From Streptacidiphilus carbonis (GTDB lineage: Bacteria > Actinomycetota > Actinomycetes > Streptomycetales > Streptomycetaceae): a stretch of 64,000 nucleotides of DNA. The stretch covers positions 46,507-110,506 of the forward strand of contig NZ_BBPM01000017.1 of NCBI RefSeq assembly GCF_000787775.1. The letters run 5' to 3'. Positions within the stretch are counted from its first letter, which is position 1. Each line of letters starts with the position of its first letter. Under the pieces are notes generated by a model, which worked only from the letters and a program-made list of their open reading frames with translations, searched no databases and was not told the origin of the DNA. A program made the position numbers and the translations under genes. Shown here one piece after another: positions 48,817 to 58,768 of this stretch.

Positions 48817-48864
48817 GGGGACCGCTCCGCACGCCGTGTCCGTCACGTCGTGGGAGCGATCCCC
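48817..48864. terminator. Hairpin between terD and DUF475 genes
   Basis: GGGGACCGCTCC (48817-48828) and GGAGCGATCCCC (48853-48864) form a 12-bp stem with one mismatched or wobble position. On the minus strand it follows the terD stop and could lower read-through into DUF475. Confidence 0.5.
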
Positions 48865-48894
48865 GACAATCCCCGCCCTGCCCGCAAGATTTTC

Positions 48895-49473
48895 TTACTG
48901 AACGTTAACTCCGAAGTCTAGGGCGATGCCCCGGAGACCCGACGCGTACCCCTGCCCCACAGCGCGGAACTTCCATTCGGCGTTGTAGCGGTAGAGCTCG
49001 CCGAAGATCATCGCGGTCTCGTTGGAGGCGTCCTCGGAGAGGTCGTAGCGCGCCAACTCGGCGCCGTCGGCCTGGTTCAGGACCCGGATGTAGGCGTTGC
49101 GGACCTGGCCGAAGTTCTGCAGCCGGGACTCGGCGTCATAGATCGACACCGGAAAGACGATCTTGTCCACCTGCGGCGGAACCTGCGTCAGATTGACCTT
49201 GACGACCTCGTCGTCGTCCGCGCCGGTGCCGCCCACGAGCTCGTCGCCCATGTGCTCGACCGAACCCTCGGGGCTCTTGAGGTTGTTGTAGAAGATGAAG
49301 TACTCATCCCCCAGCACCCGGCCGTTGGAGCAGAGCAGGGCGCTGGCGTCCAGGTCGAAGTCGGCACCGGTGGTCGCCCTCGCCTCCCAGCCCAACCCGA
49401 TCTGCACGGCGGTGAGGTTGGGGGCGGCCTTGGACAACGAGACGTTGCCGCCCTTGGCGAGCGTGACACCCAT
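48895..49473 (-). CDS. terD: TerD-family calcium-binding stress protein
   Basis: 192 residues from ATG 49473, with GGGAGGGAAG upstream. Complete Ter[47 protein letters not shown] (acidic loop), [28 protein letters not shown], and [26 protein letters not shown]. Ca2+-binding acidic residues of the DxDxS and GDD(D/E) loops are kept. Second in the terD - terD - DUF475 run, and close in sequence to its upstream neighbour (tandem duplication). Implicated by family in tellurite and envelope-stress tolerance and, in streptomycetes, in development. Confidence 0.95.
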   Translation of the reverse strand: MGVTLAKGGNVSLSKAAPNLTAVQIGLGWEARATTGADFDLDASALLCSNGRVLGDEYFIFYNNLKSPEGSVEHMGDELVGGTGADDDEVVKVNLTQVPPQVDKIVFPVSIYDAESRLQNFGQVRNAYIRVLNQADGAELARYDLSEDASNETAMIFGELYRYNAEWKFRAVGQGYASGLRGIALDFGVNVQ

Positions 49474-49570
49474 CTGTTCTTCCCTCCCTGGGAGTCCTAC
49501 TGATGGAAGCGGGCCGCCCGCGGCCGTGCTTGGCACCGCTGCGGGCGGCCGGTGCTGCTGGTACCGACCG

Positions 49571-50146
49571 TCAGACGTTGACGCCGAAGTCCTGGGCGAT
49601 ACCGCGCAGGCCGGAGGCGTAGCCCTGGCCGATGGCCCGGAACTTCCACTCGGCGCCGTTGCGGTACAGCTCGCCGAAGACCATGGCGGTCTCGGTGGAG
49701 GCGTCCTCGGTGAGGTCGTAACGCGCGATCTCCTGGCCGCCCGCCTGGTTGACGATCCGGATGTAGGCGCTGCGGACCTGGCCGAAGCTCTGCAGCCGGG
49801 TCTCGGCGTCGTAGATGGAGACCGGGAAGACGATCTTGGCGACATTGGCGGGGACGCCCGCCAGGTTCACCTTGATGACCTCGTCGTCGCCCTCGCCCTC
49901 ACCGGTGGTGTTGTCACCGGTGTGCTCGACCGAGCCGTCCGCGGACTTCAGGTTGTTGTAGAAGACGAAGTCCTTGTCCGAGACGACCTTGCCGGTTTCG
50001 GACGTGAGGATGGCGCTGGCGTCCAGGTCGAAGTCTGCGCCGGTGGTGGTACGAGCGTCCCAGCCCAGGCCGACGAGGACCGCGGTCAGGCCGGGCGCCT
50101 CCTTGCTGAGCGAGACGTTGCCACCCTTGCTGAGGCTGACACCCAC
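49571..50146 (-). CDS. terD: TerD-family calcium-binding stress protein
   Basis: 191 residues from GTG 50146, with GGAGG four bases upstream. [61 protein letters not shown] and [26 protein letters not shown] are classical TerD blocks. First gene of the minus-strand terD - terD - DUF475 run, with a 97-bp gap to the next terD. Both copies share the same end (DFGVNV) and ordering of motifs, so they arose by duplication. Its promoter should lie in the 141-bp gap to ahpE. Confidence 0.95.
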   Translation of the reverse strand: MGVSLSKGGNVSLSKEAPGLTAVLVGLGWDARTTTGADFDLDASAILTSETGKVVSDKDFVFYNNLKSADGSVEHTGDNTTGEGEGDDEVIKVNLAGVPANVAKIVFPVSIYDAETRLQSFGQVRSAYIRIVNQAGGQEIARYDLTEDASTETAMVFGELYRNGAEWKFRAIGQGYASGLRGIAQDFGVNV

Positions 50147-50287
50147 GAGTCCTCCAGATGCAGGGGGAGCACTTCGCCGTGCCCCCGTTGGTGCGGTTGC
50201 GGTTTCTGTCCAGCCAACGAATCGATCGTAGTGGCCCGTTCCCGAATACCGCAGCCGCACCGCACGAGGGTCTTACCCCGTTTGCGC

Positions 50288-50746
50288 TCAGATCGCGGCG
50301 AGCGCCTTCAGGTACTCCTGCTGGTCGCGAGCGTCCGGCAGACCGTTGACGACGGTCCAGCGGACCACGCCGGCCTTGTCGATGACGAAGGTCCCGCGCA
50401 CCGCGCAGCCCTTCTCGTCGTCGAACACGCCGTAGGCGGTGGAGACGGCGCCGTGCGGCCAGAAGTCGGACAGCAGCGGGTACTCCAGGCCCTCCTTCTC
50501 GGAGAACACACGCAGCGTGAACGGCGAGTCGTTGGAGACGGCCAGGATCTGCACGTCGTCGTTCTGGAACTGCGGCAGCTCCTTCTCCAGGCTGCAGAGC
50601 TCGCCGGTGCAGACGCCGGTGAAGGCGAAGGGATAGAAGACCAGCACGACGTTCTTCTCGCCGCGGAAGTCGGAGAGCTTGACCAGCTCACCGTGCTGGT
50701 TCTTGAGCTCGAAGTCCGGAGCCTCGGTACCGACCTCGATAGCCAT
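50288..50746 (-). CDS. ahpE: Peroxiredoxin, AhpE type
   Basis: 152 residues, standard length. Reduces peroxides through a peroxidatic cysteine in [13 protein letters not shown] (Cys46). An extra Cys51 five residues later is absent from the 1-Cys mycobacterial AhpE and could form a disulfide or mixed partner. [40 protein letters not shown] matches the AhpE group closely. In actinobacteria, mycothiol or mycoredoxin usually recycles such enzymes. Next to the terD run and the mycothiol-type protein upstream, but with separate ATG and its own gap. Confidence 0.92.
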   Translation of the reverse strand: MAIEVGTEAPDFELKNQHGELVKLSDFRGEKNVVLVFYPFAFTGVCTGELCSLEKELPQFQNDDVQILAVSNDSPFTLRVFSEKEGLEYPLLSDFWPHGAVSTAYGVFDDEKGCAVRGTFVIDKAGVVRWTVVNGLPDARDQQEYLKALAAI

Positions 50747-50862
50747 GCTTACCTCTCAGGGATGCTTGCGGGCCGCCGGCTCAGCGCCGGCGGAACCCTC
50801 GCGGACCGTCGTGCCCGCGCTCATCCTGCCACTTCGCGCGGACTCACCCGGAGGCCGGGCAC

Positions 50863-51741
50863 TCACTGGAGCCCGGGCAGCCGCCCGAGCAGTCCCACCA
50901 CGCCCACCGCGCGCCGCAGCAGCGCGCCGCCCGGCAGTCCCGGCACCTGCTCCACCAGCGGGGCCAGCGCCATCAGCCCGCCGATCCGGTGCAGCCGGAT
51001 CTCCCCCTTCGCCAGCAGCGAGGGCAGCGCCGCGCGCCCGGTCGGCACGCCGAGCACGGTCGCCGCCGCGCCCTCGATACCGGGCACGCCGCCGTTCCCC
51101 CGTTCGGTGCGCCACCCCTCGGCATCGGCGTGGAACACCCACCCGCTGGTCCCGGGCCCCCACACCCCGGCGTCCGCACGCACCCCCTGCCGGTACGCCA
51201 GCGCCCCGACCACGTCGACCAGCGCGGCGGTCCCGGCGTCGCCGACCGCCCGGGGCAGCCCGGCGCGCGCGGCGGCGCGCTCTGGGAAGCAGTCCAGCGC
51301 CGCCACCGCGAGCTCATGGGCGGAGGCGTGGACCTGGGTGAGCAGCGGCAGCGGCCCCAGTGCCGAGTCCAGCTCCACCAGGGCCAGCGCGGGCTCCGCC
51401 GCGATCTCCGCCAGCGCGTCGGCGACCCTGCGCCGCGCCTCGCCGAGCGCCGCCAGCACCTCGGCCCGCGGCTCACCCGAGTGGTCCAGCCGCGGCGCCT
51501 CGGCCGGCGCGGCGGCGCCGTCCGCGGCGGCATCCCCGGTCCGGTCCGCGACGGCCGCCCCGGCCTGCGCCATCAGCCGTCCCAGCACCGGGCGCTCGGG
51601 CCAGGAGCCCAGCTCCGCCAGCCGGCCGAGTTGCTCGGACCGCAGCGTCCCGGCCAGCTCCAGGACTGCGTCCCAGGCCCCCAGGGTCCGCTCCGCGAGC
51701 TCTCCGGGTGGGCCGGTGGCGACGCCGCGATGATGGTCCAT
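50863..51741 (-). CDS. DinB/maleylpyruvate-isomerase-like protein with SCP2-like C terminus
   Basis: 292 residues from ATG 51741. N-terminal part (about 5-170) resembles mycothiol-dependent maleylpyruvate isomerase N domains: ERTLGAWDAVLELAGTLRSEQL, VLGRLMAQ, PLLTQVHASAHELAVAAL, with a His (VHASAHE) that could be a metal ligand. The C-terminal part (about 205-290) is SCP2-like: GWVFHADAEGWRTERG...IEGAAATVLGVPTGRAALPSLLAKGEIRLHRIGGLMAL. Metal-ligand His residues are fewer than in the true isomerase, so enzymatic activity is uncertain. Minus strand, between ahpE and the DUF3052 gene. Confidence 0.6.
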   Translation of the reverse strand: MDHHRGVATGPPGELAERTLGAWDAVLELAGTLRSEQLGRLAELGSWPERPVLGRLMAQAGAAVADRTGDAAADGAAAPAEAPRLDHSGEPRAEVLAALGEARRRVADALAEIAAEPALALVELDSALGPLPLLTQVHASAHELAVAALDCFPERAAARAGLPRAVGDAGTAALVDVVGALAYRQGVRADAGVWGPGTSGWVFHADAEGWRTERGNGGVPGIEGAAATVLGVPTGRAALPSLLAKGEIRLHRIGGLMALAPLVEQVPGLPGGALLRRAVGVVGLLGRLPGLQ

Positions 51742-51865
51742 CCCAGCATTCTGCCCGCAGGAGAACGCAACGGCCCGCCGTATCGGCCGACCCGTCGAGC
51801 GGGCGACCGTACGGCGAGCCGTCACGTGTTGAGCTGTCGGGTCCCTCTGCTACGCCGTCAGCTGA

Positions 51866-52312
51866 TCAGCGCTTGCCTGCCTTGGCGGCCTTGGGGGTGG
51901 CCAGCCGGACCGCCTGCCAGTCCTTGCTGACGGCGACGGTGCTGGTCTGGGAGAGGCCGGCGGTCTGCGCCGCATCGGCGATGTCGCTGGCCTCGACGTG
52001 CCCGGTACGCCCCGTCTTGGGGGTGAGCAGCCAGACCAGGCCGCCCTCCACCAGGTACTCCTGGGCGTCGACGAGGGCGTCGGTGAGGTCGCCGTCCTCG
52101 CTGTCCTCGCGGAACCACATCAGCACGGCGTCTGCGACGTCGTCGTAGTCCTCGTCGACCAGTTCGCTGCCGGTGAGGTCCTCCACGGCCTCACGCACAT
52201 CCTGGTCGACGTCGTCGTCGTAGCCGAGCTCCTGGACCACCTGTCCGGGCTGGAAACCCAACCGGTTTACCGGGTTGGACCTGTCCTCCGCGGGGTCCGC
52301 GGTCGCGCTCAC
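51866..52312 (-). CDS. DUF3052 family protein
   Basis: 148 residues, GTG start. Acidic small protein: LGFQPGQVVQELGYDDDVDQDVREAVEDLTG, WFREDSEDGDLTDALVDAQEYL, VWLLTPKTGRTGHVEASDIADAAQTAGL and a basic Ala/Lys tail. It is found next to aceE in streptomycetes; here it is divergent from aceE with a 553-bp gap. The function is unknown. No membrane segment or signal peptide. Confidence 0.9.
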   Translation of the reverse strand: MSATADPAEDRSNPVNRLGFQPGQVVQELGYDDDVDQDVREAVEDLTGSELVDEDYDDVADAVLMWFREDSEDGDLTDALVDAQEYLVEGGLVWLLTPKTGRTGHVEASDIADAAQTAGLSQTSTVAVSKDWQAVRLATPKAAKAGKR

Positions 52313-52865
52313 GGGAATTGCCTCCTATATCCGCCCCTGCCCCCTGAGGGCAGGGCTGTGGCCGTAGTCCACACGGGCGGGGCGTTCAGCGCAAGTACCC
52401 GCTGCCCGATCCCGTACCGACGACGATGCGCCGCAACGCGACACGCCGCCGAGCGTGACACACATCACGCCCATTTGCCCCAGTATCAAGCGGTGCGGCG
52501 GTTCCGCGCAGCGGATTGCGGACTCACCTACCCCTCGCGCCGCCCGCTCACTCCACGGACACCTGTTCCAGAGCACCCCCTGCCCGGGCGTACAGTTCTT
52601 GATTGGCCCTCCCCAGCCTCCCACCACCACAGCGCCGTGGTTCGGTCGGGCCGCTAGTCACAGGCCGGGACTCCCACCCAAGGGTCCCGACCGCTCAGCA
52701 GGGCCGGATTCACCCAATAGGGGAAACCCTGATGGGAGCCTTTGGACGGAGACGTCCAGCGGCGCGAACCGGTTACCCACTGGTAGAGATGACGTTTCTC
52801 GACCTGCGGTCCACGATGGAGGCGGCGCGACACCACCTCAGTTCGACCGACAGTGAAGGAACAGC
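52313..52865. other. Intergenic region between DUF3052 and aceE
   Basis: 553 bp with no gene that I can support. It should hold both divergent promoters. Near aceE, CGGGAC...GTCCCG (about 52667-52690) is a 6-bp stem, and GGGGAAACCC and GGACGGAGACGTCC (52744-52757) are short hairpins, so a structured aceE leader is possible. No known riboswitch class matched. Confidence 0.55.
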
Positions 52866-55616
52866 GTGGCTTCCGGATCCGATCGCAACCCGATCATCAT
52901 TGGCGGCCTGCCCAGCCAGGTCCCGGACTTCGATCCCGAGGAGACCAGCGAGTGGCTGGAATCGCTCGATGCCGCCATCGACGAGCGGGGCCGTGAACGC
53001 GCCCGCTACCTGATGCTGCGGCTGATCGAGCGCGCCCGCGAGAAGCGCGTCGCCGTGCCCGAGATGCGCAGCACGGACTACATCAACACCATCGCGACCA
53101 AGAACGAGCCGTTCTTCCCCGGCAACGAGGAGATCGAGCGCAAGGTCCTGAACGCGACCCGCTGGAACGCGGCCGTGATGGTATCCCGCGCGCAGCGCCC
53201 CGGTATCGGCGTGGGCGGCCACATCGCCACCTTCGCCTCCTCCGCGTCCCTCTACGACGTGGGCTTCAACTACTTCTTCCGGGGCAAGGACGCCGACGGC
53301 GAGTCCGGCGACCAGATCTTCTTCCAGGGCCACGCCTCCCCCGGCATCTACGCCCGCGCCTTCCTGCTGGACCGGCTGAGCGAGCAGCAGCTCGACGCCT
53401 TCCGCCAGGAGAAGTCGAAGGCCCCCTACGGCCTGTCGAGCTACCCGCACCCGCGGCTGATGCCGGACTTCTGGGAGTTCCCGACCGTCTCCATGGGCCT
53501 CGGCCCGCTGGGCGCGATCTACCAGGCCCGGATGAACCGCTACCTGCAGGACCGCGGCATCAAGGACACCTCGCAGTCGCACGTCTACGCCTTCCTGGGC
53601 GACGGCGAGATGGACGAGCCGGAGTCGCTGGGCCAGCTGTCCCTCGCGGCCCGCGAGAACCTGGACAACCTGACCTTCGTGGTCAACTGCAACCTGCAGC
53701 GGCTGGACGGCCCGGTCCGCGGCAATGGCAAGATCATCCAGGAGCTGGAGTCGCAGTTCCGCGGCGCCGGCTGGAACGTGATCAAGCTGATCTGGGACCG
53801 CAACTGGGACCCGCTGCTGGCCCAGGACCGCGACGGCGTCCTGGTCAACAAGCTGAACACCACCCCGGACGGCCAGTTCCAGACCTATGCGACCGAGTCC
53901 GGCGCGTACATCCGGGAGAACTTCTTCGGCGGCGACCTGCGGCTGCGGAAGATGGTCGAGGACCTGACCGACCAGCAGATCCAGCACCTCGGCCGCGGCG
54001 GCCACGACCACGCCAAGGTGTACGCGGCGTTCAAGGCCGCCCGCGAGCACGTCGGCCAGCCGACCGTGATCCTGGCCCAGACCGTCAAGGGTTGGACCCT
54101 CGGCCCCAACTTCGAGGGCCGCAACGCGACCCACCAGATGAAGAAGCTGACCACCGAGGACCTCAAGCGCTTCCGCGACCGGCTGCACCTGCCGATCACC
54201 GACAAGCAGCTGGACGAGGGCTACCCGCCCTACTACCACCCGGGCAAGGACTCGGAGGAGATCCAGTACATGCACGACCGCCGGCACGAGCTGGGCGGCT
54301 ACATGCCGACCCGCAAGGTGCGGCCGCGCAAGCTGGAGCTCCCCGGCGACGACGCCTACAAGGTGCTCAAGAAGGGTTCGGGCCAGCAGGAGATCGCCAC
54401 CACCATGGCGTTCGTCCGACTGCTCAAGGACCTGATGCGGGACAAGGAGATCGGCAAGCGCTTCGTGCCGATCGCCCCGGACGAGTACCGCACCTTCGGC
54501 ATGGACTCGCTGTTCCCCTCGGCGAAGATCTACAACCCGCAGGGCCAGCTGTACGAGTCGGTCGACCGCGAGCTGCTGCTGGCGTACAAGGAGTCGCCGA
54601 CCGGCCAGATGCTGCACGACGGCATCTCCGAGGCCGGCTGCACCGCTTCGCTGATCGCCGCGGGCTCGTCCTACGCGACCCACGGCGAGCCGCTGATCCC
54701 GGTCTACGTCTTCTACTCGATGTTCGGGTTCCAGCGCACCGGCGACCAGTTCTGGCAGATGGCGGACCAGCTGGCGCGCGGCTTCGTGCTCGGCGCCACG
54801 GCCGGCCGCACCACGCTGACCGGTGAGGGCCTGCAGCACGCCGACGGCCACAGCCACCTGCTCGCCTCGACCAACCCGGCGGTCGTCGCCTACGACCCGG
54901 CCTTCGGGTTCGAGATCGCGCACATCGTCCAGGACGGCATCCGCCGGATGTACGGCAGCAGCGCCGAGCACCCGCACGGCGAGGACGTCTTCTACTACAT
55001 GACGGTCTACAACGAGCCGATGCGGATGCCCGCGGAGCCCGAGAACGTCGACGTCGAAGGCATCCTCAAGGGCCTGCACAGGTACGCCCCGGCGACCGGC
55101 GGCCAGATCCCGGCGCAGATCCTCGCCTCCGGCGTGGGTGTGCCGTGGGCGCTGGAGGCCCAGCGCATCCTGGCCGAGGAGTGGAACGTCAAGGCCGACG
55201 TCTGGTCGGCGACGTCCTGGAACGAGCTGCGCCGGGACGCCATCGCGGTGGAGGAGTTCAACCTGCTCCACCCGGAGGAGGAGCAGCGCGTCCCCTACAT
55301 CACCAGCAAGCTGAGCGGCTCCGAGGGCCCGTTCGTGGCGGTGTCGGACTGGATGCGCGCGGTGCCGGACCAGATCTCGCGCTGGGTCCCGGGCCAGTGG
55401 CAGTCGCTGGGCGCGGACGGCTTCGGCTTCGCCGACACCCGTGGCGCGGCCCGTCGCTTCTTCCACATCGACGCGCAGTCGGTGGTCCTGGGCGTGCTCA
55501 CCGAGCTCGCCAAGCAGGGCAAGATCGACCGCTCGGCGCTGAAGGCGGCCATCGACCGCTACCAGCTGCTGGACGTCTCGGCGGCCCACCCGGGCGCGGC
55601 CGGCGGCGACGCGTGA
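52866..55616 (+). CDS. aceE: Pyruvate dehydrogenase E1 component, homodimeric type
   Basis: 916 residues, full length for the single-chain E1. Oxidatively decarboxylates pyruvate with thiamine diphosphate and hands the acetyl group to the E2 lipoyl domain. ThDP/Mg2+ motif [12 protein letters not shown]...[11 protein letters not shown] near residues 240-275. Other conserved blocks: [49 protein letters not shown] and [20 protein letters not shown] 52866 follows GGAACAGC. Monocistronic: a 17-bp terminator follows. In this group aceE is separate from E2 and E3 genes. Confidence 0.97.
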   Translation: MASGSDRNPIIIGGLPSQVPDFDPEETSEWLESLDAAIDERGRERARYLMLRLIERAREKRVAVPEMRSTDYINTIATKNEPFFPGNEEIERKVLNATRWNAAVMVSRAQRPGIGVGGHIATFASSASLYDVGFNYFFRGKDADGESGDQIFFQGHASPGIYARAFLLDRLSEQQLDAFRQEKSKAPYGLSSYPHPRLMPDFWEFPTVSMGLGPLGAIYQARMNRYLQDRGIKDTSQSHVYAFLGDGEMDEPESLGQLSLAARENLDNLTFVVNCNLQRLDGPVRGNGKIIQELESQFRGAGWNVIKLIWDRNWDPLLAQDRDGVLVNKLNTTPDGQFQTYATESGAYIRENFFGGDLRLRKMVEDLTDQQIQHLGRGGHDHAKVYAAFKAAREHVGQPTVILAQTVKGWTLGPNFEGRNATHQMKKLTTEDLKRFRDRLHLPITDKQLDEGYPPYYHPGKDSEEIQYMHDRRHELGGYMPTRKVRPRKLELPGDDAYKVLKKGSGQQEIATTMAFVRLLKDLMRDKEIGKRFVPIAPDEYRTFGMDSLFPSAKIYNPQGQLYESVDRELLLAYKESPTGQMLHDGISEAGCTASLIAAGSSYATHGEPLIPVYVFYSMFGFQRTGDQFWQMADQLARGFVLGATAGRTTLTGEGLQHADGHSHLLASTNPAVVAYDPAFGFEIAHIVQDGIRRMYGSSAEHPHGEDVFYYMTVYNEPMRMPAEPENVDVEGILKGLHRYAPATGGQIPAQILASGVGVPWALEAQRILAEEWNVKADVWSATSWNELRRDAIAVEEFNLLHPEEEQRVPYITSKLSGSEGPFVAVSDWMRAVPDQISRWVPGQWQSLGADGFGFADTRGAARRFFHIDAQSVVLGVLTELAKQGKIDRSALKAAIDRYQLLDVSAAHPGAAGGDA

Positions 55617-55651
55617 CCGTCCGTCAGTTCCGGTAGTACCCGCACGACCCG

Positions 55652-55694
55652 GCCTCCGCCCGGCGACTCACCAGTCGCCGGGCGGAGGCTTTTT
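55652..55694 (+). terminator. Rho-independent terminator of aceE
   Basis: GCCTCCGCCCGGCGACT and AGTCGCCGGGCGGAGGC are exact 17-bp complements with loop CACC, followed by TTTTT. 35 bp after the aceE stop. The clearest intrinsic terminator in the window. Confidence 0.95.
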
Positions 55695-55792
55695 CGGATG
55701 AGTTTCCGGGAACCACTGTGCGGGGTGTCACATCGGCGCTACCTTGACCGTACTCCGACAACATCGGGAGCCCATCCGCGAGAAGGAGCACC

Positions 55793-56560
55793 ATGTCGAC
55801 AACCCGTCGCGTCACCGCTCTGTCCGCCGGCCTGCTGGCCGTCCTCGGCGCCGCCGCCCCCGGGGTGGCCGTGTCGGCCCCCGCGTTCGACGCACCGATG
55901 CAACTCTCGTCCCCGGCCGGCCACCACATGGTCGCGCAGGTCGGCGGAATACGGAACAGCACGTCGTCGAACTGGTCCGGTTATGCCGCAACCGGCGCCA
56001 AGTTCACCAGTGTGAAGGCCAGTTGGGTGCAGCCCACCGGCCGGTGCGGCAGCGCCACCACCTACTCCAGCTTCTGGATCGGCCTGGACGGCGACGGCAG
56101 CAACTCCGTGGAGCAGACCGGCAGCGAGGTCGACTGCTCCGGCGGCTCCCCGCAGTACTACGCCTGGTACGAGATGTACCCGGCCTACCCGGTGAACTTC
56201 TCCAACACGGTCCGCCCGGGCGACCACTTCACCTCCTCGGTCACCGAGAGCACCGGCGGCAAGTTCACCCTCGTGCTCTCGGACACCACCCAGGGCTGGA
56301 CCAGGACGGTCAACAAGACCCTGTCGAGCGCCGCACTGGCCTCCGCGGAGGTCATCGCCGAGGCCCCGTCCAGCAGCAGCGGCGTGCTGCCGCTGACCAA
56401 CTTCGGCACCGCCTCCTTCACCGGTGCCACCGCCAACGGCCAGCCGATCGGGAACTTCTCGCCCGACCGGATCAACATGGCCTCCGGCTCCACCACCAAG
56501 GCCACCACCTCCGCCCTGTCCGGCGGCAGCGCCTTCACGGTGACCTGGAAGCACAGCTGA
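55793..56560 (+). CDS. Secreted G1-family glutamic endopeptidase (eqolisin)
   Basis: 255 residues with a signal peptide (about 1-28, ALSAGLLAVLGAAAPGVAVSA) and a short prosequence. The mature domain starts STSSNWSGYAATGAKFTSVKASW. The catalytic dyad is in place: Gln in SNSVEQTGSEVDC near residue 107 and Glu in LASAEVIAEAPS near residue 189. WIGLDGDG and YYAWYEMYP are other family motifs; two Cys (CGSATT, VDCSGG) can form a disulfide. These enzymes work at acid pH. AGAAGGAG lies upstream. Monocistronic, between the aceE terminator and a 2H phosphoesterase gene. Confidence 0.9.
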   Translation: MSTTRRVTALSAGLLAVLGAAAPGVAVSAPAFDAPMQLSSPAGHHMVAQVGGIRNSTSSNWSGYAATGAKFTSVKASWVQPTGRCGSATTYSSFWIGLDGDGSNSVEQTGSEVDCSGGSPQYYAWYEMYPAYPVNFSNTVRPGDHFTSSVTESTGGKFTLVLSDTTQGWTRTVNKTLSSAALASAEVIAEAPSSSSGVLPLTNFGTASFTGATANGQPIGNFSPDRINMASGSTTKATTSALSGGSAFTVTWKHS

Positions 56561-56668
56561 TCCCGCTCCGGTTCCGCTGATCTCCCTTCGGGCCCGCGCC
56601 CCCCACCGGGGTGCGGGCCCGACGTGGGTTCCACCGGCGGCTTCCACGGAAGGGCGGGGCGGGGCACC

Positions 56669-57217
56669 ATGGCGGGCATGCCGCAGACCGCTCTGATCAT
56701 CACGGTGCCCGAGGCCGATCCCCTGGTCGGCGCCTGGCGCAGGCTGTACGACCCCAGGGAGCGGGACGGCGTCCCGGCGCACGTGACCGTGCTGTACCCG
56801 TTCCTGGAGCCGGATCGGATCGACGAGGCGACGATCGCCGCACTTCGTGCGCTGTTCGCCTCGCACGATGCCTTCGACCTGGCATTCCGTCGTTGCGCCC
56901 GGCTCTCCGGGATGGTCTGCCTCGCGCCGGAACCGGACCTGCCGCTGCGCGCGCTGACCGCAGCCGTGGCGGCGCGGTGGCCCGAGGCCCCGCCCTACCG
57001 GGGCAGGTTCGAAGACCCGGTGCCGCACCTCACGGTGGCCCTGGGACAGGAGGAGACCGTGAACCAGAAGGTGGAGGCAGACCTGGCAGCCCGGCTGCCG
57101 CTGCTGACTCGGGTCGATTCGGTGCGGCTGGTGGTGCGCGAGAGCGGGGTGTGGCGGGGGTGGACGTCGTTCGCACTGCGTCAGGACAGGTCTCCTGGGG
57201 CGGTCACCGTCCCATAG
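56669..57217 (+). CDS. 2'-5' RNA ligase / 2H phosphoesterase family protein
   Basis: 182 residues from ATG 56669; the ATG three codons later is an alternative. Both signature His-x-Thr/Ser motifs are present: PAHVTVLYPF near residue 36 and PHLTVALGQ near residue 121, facing each other in the fold. The family hydrolyses cyclic phosphates or ligates RNA ends; the substrate here is unknown. No RNA-processing neighbours. Cytoplasmic, single domain. Confidence 0.86.
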   Translation: MAGMPQTALIITVPEADPLVGAWRRLYDPRERDGVPAHVTVLYPFLEPDRIDEATIAALRALFASHDAFDLAFRRCARLSGMVCLAPEPDLPLRALTAAVAARWPEAPPYRGRFEDPVPHLTVALGQEETVNQKVEADLAARLPLLTRVDSVRLVVRESGVWRGWTSFALRQDRSPGAVTVP

Positions 57218-57537
57218 GCGGTCCGCACGGGTAAGAAAATCGGTCGACACGGCCGAGGCTTCTCATCACACCGGTTACCTCGTTCCGGCGATGGTCCCGG
57301 GCAGCTCCGTACCGGTCCACCTGGGGTTCCGGCGTGTGAAACAGCCGTGAATCTCTGGGCCGATTGGCGCTGCTTGTGATGGTTGTCGCAGTTTGGTTAC
57401 GCCGAGTACGGCGTACGCAGACCGATATTGCGCTTACGCTGACGCAGAGCATCCCAGCTTCAGGTTCCCGCTTCTCAGCAAGACCTCCGGGCACGGCCCG
57501 TCTGACGGTCGCCCCATGCCCAAGGAGAGTCACGCGT
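57218..57537. promoter_or_regulatory. Upstream region of the DUF1023 gene with a palindrome
   Basis: 320 bp without a gene. TACGCCG-AGTA-CGGCGTA (57398-57415) is an exact 7-bp inverted repeat 120 bp before the next start, next to alternating TACG/GTAC motifs. This is a candidate operator. The stretch 57340-57450 is less GC-rich and probably holds the promoter. Confidence 0.5.
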
Positions 57538-58740
57538 ATGCGGTTCAGGCGCACGCTGATAGCTGCGATGGTGTCCTTCACCGTTCTCGCGGGCACCGGA
57601 GCGGCAGCGGCGGGAGCCGCGGTCTCCGACGAGCAGATCGCGATCACGACCCCGCCGGCCGGCAGCAAGGCCTGGACCCAGGACCACTCGCTGGGCCGTG
57701 ACCTCCCGGACCCGGCCAAGGCGACCGCGGCCGAGGTCGCCGCGTTCTTCTCCTCGCTCACCCCGGTCCAGCAGCAGCGCCTGGTGCACGCCTACCCGCT
57801 GGTGGTCGGCAACTTCGACGGCGCCCCACTGGCCCTGCGCTACCAGGCCAACGCCATCGCCATGGAGCAGGAGCTGGCCACCCAGAAGGCCCGCAGCACG
57901 GACACCGCGCTCAGCTCGGCCGCCCGGTCCTCGGCCGCCGGACGGGTGGGGGTGCTGAACAACCTGCTCACCCCCGGCCGCCAGATCCTCGCCTTCGACC
58001 CGCGCGGCCGCGGCCTGGTGGCCGAGGTCTACGGCGACCTGTCCACCGCGCAGAAGGTGTCGGTGCTGGTCCCCGGCTCGGACATGGACCTGGCCCACTT
58101 CGACCGCACCGACCAGCCGCTGAAGGGCGCCGCCGGGATGGCAGAAGCGCTGCGCGCGGAGCAGGCCCAGGTCTCGCCCGACACCAGCACCGCGGTCATA
58201 GCCTGGTCCGGCTACGTCACCCCGGTCGGCCTGGGCGCGGACGCCGCGACGGCGCGGCTGGCCGAGGCCGCCGCACCGCGGCTGGAGAGCCTGCTCGACG
58301 GGCTCGCGATCACCTCGCACCCGGAGACCGCGCCGTCGCTCTACTGCCACTCGTACGGCTCGGTGGTGTGCGGTATCGCCGCCCCGCAGATCCACGCCCC
58401 CCAGGGCGTCTCCGACATGGTCGTCTTCGGCAGCCCCGGGATGGACGTCTCCGACGCCGCGGACCTGGGCACGGGCGTGCGGCTCTGGGCGACCGCCCGG
58501 AACCCGGGCGACTGGATCGGCAACGTTCCGTACCTGGAGGTCGCCGGGCTCGGCCACGGGGCCGACCCGACCAGCACCGGTTTCGGCTCCCACGTGATCG
58601 CCTCCACCGGGGCCAACGGCCACAACGGGTACCTCTCCCCCGGGACGGCGAGCCTGCGCAACTTCGCGGACATCGCACTGGGGCGCTACAGCGAGGTCGT
58701 CTGTTCGAACAACAACGGCGCGTGCGTGTCCGGGCTCTGA
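57538..58740 (+). CDS. Secreted alpha/beta hydrolase, DUF1023 family
   Basis: 400 residues from ATG 57538 with AAGGAG upstream. Signal peptide about 1-28 (RRTLIAAMVSFTVLAGTGAAAAGAA). An N-terminal helical part precedes the alpha/beta-hydrolase domain: VSVLVPGSDMDLAHF, STAVIAWSGYVTP, the nucleophile elbow in LYCHSYGSVVCG (Ser near residue 267), MVVFGSPGMDVSDA and a His in GFGSHVIAS near the end. The family is common and secreted in streptomycetes; substrates are unknown. Two cysteines near the C terminus (VVCSNNNGACVSGL) probably form a disulfide. Confidence 0.86.
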   Translation: MRFRRTLIAAMVSFTVLAGTGAAAAGAAVSDEQIAITTPPAGSKAWTQDHSLGRDLPDPAKATAAEVAAFFSSLTPVQQQRLVHAYPLVVGNFDGAPLALRYQANAIAMEQELATQKARSTDTALSSAARSSAAGRVGVLNNLLTPGRQILAFDPRGRGLVAEVYGDLSTAQKVSVLVPGSDMDLAHFDRTDQPLKGAAGMAEALRAEQAQVSPDTSTAVIAWSGYVTPVGLGADAATARLAEAAAPRLESLLDGLAITSHPETAPSLYCHSYGSVVCGIAAPQIHAPQGVSDMVVFGSPGMDVSDAADLGTGVRLWATARNPGDWIGNVPYLEVAGLGHGADPTSTGFGSHVIASTGANGHNGYLSPGTASLRNFADIALGRYSEVVCSNNNGACVSGL

Positions 58741-58768
58741 GGGTCAGGTGCAGCCCGTAGCCGACTTG

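Noticed and set aside
52455-52856. 133-codon frame in the aceE upstream region
   Set aside because: No codon bias, no ribosome site, no recognisable motif; probably promoter and leader DNA.
52773-55589. 938-codon open frame opposite aceE
   Set aside because: Mirror of a conserved gene in GC-rich DNA; Val/Leu/His-rich with no recognisable domain.
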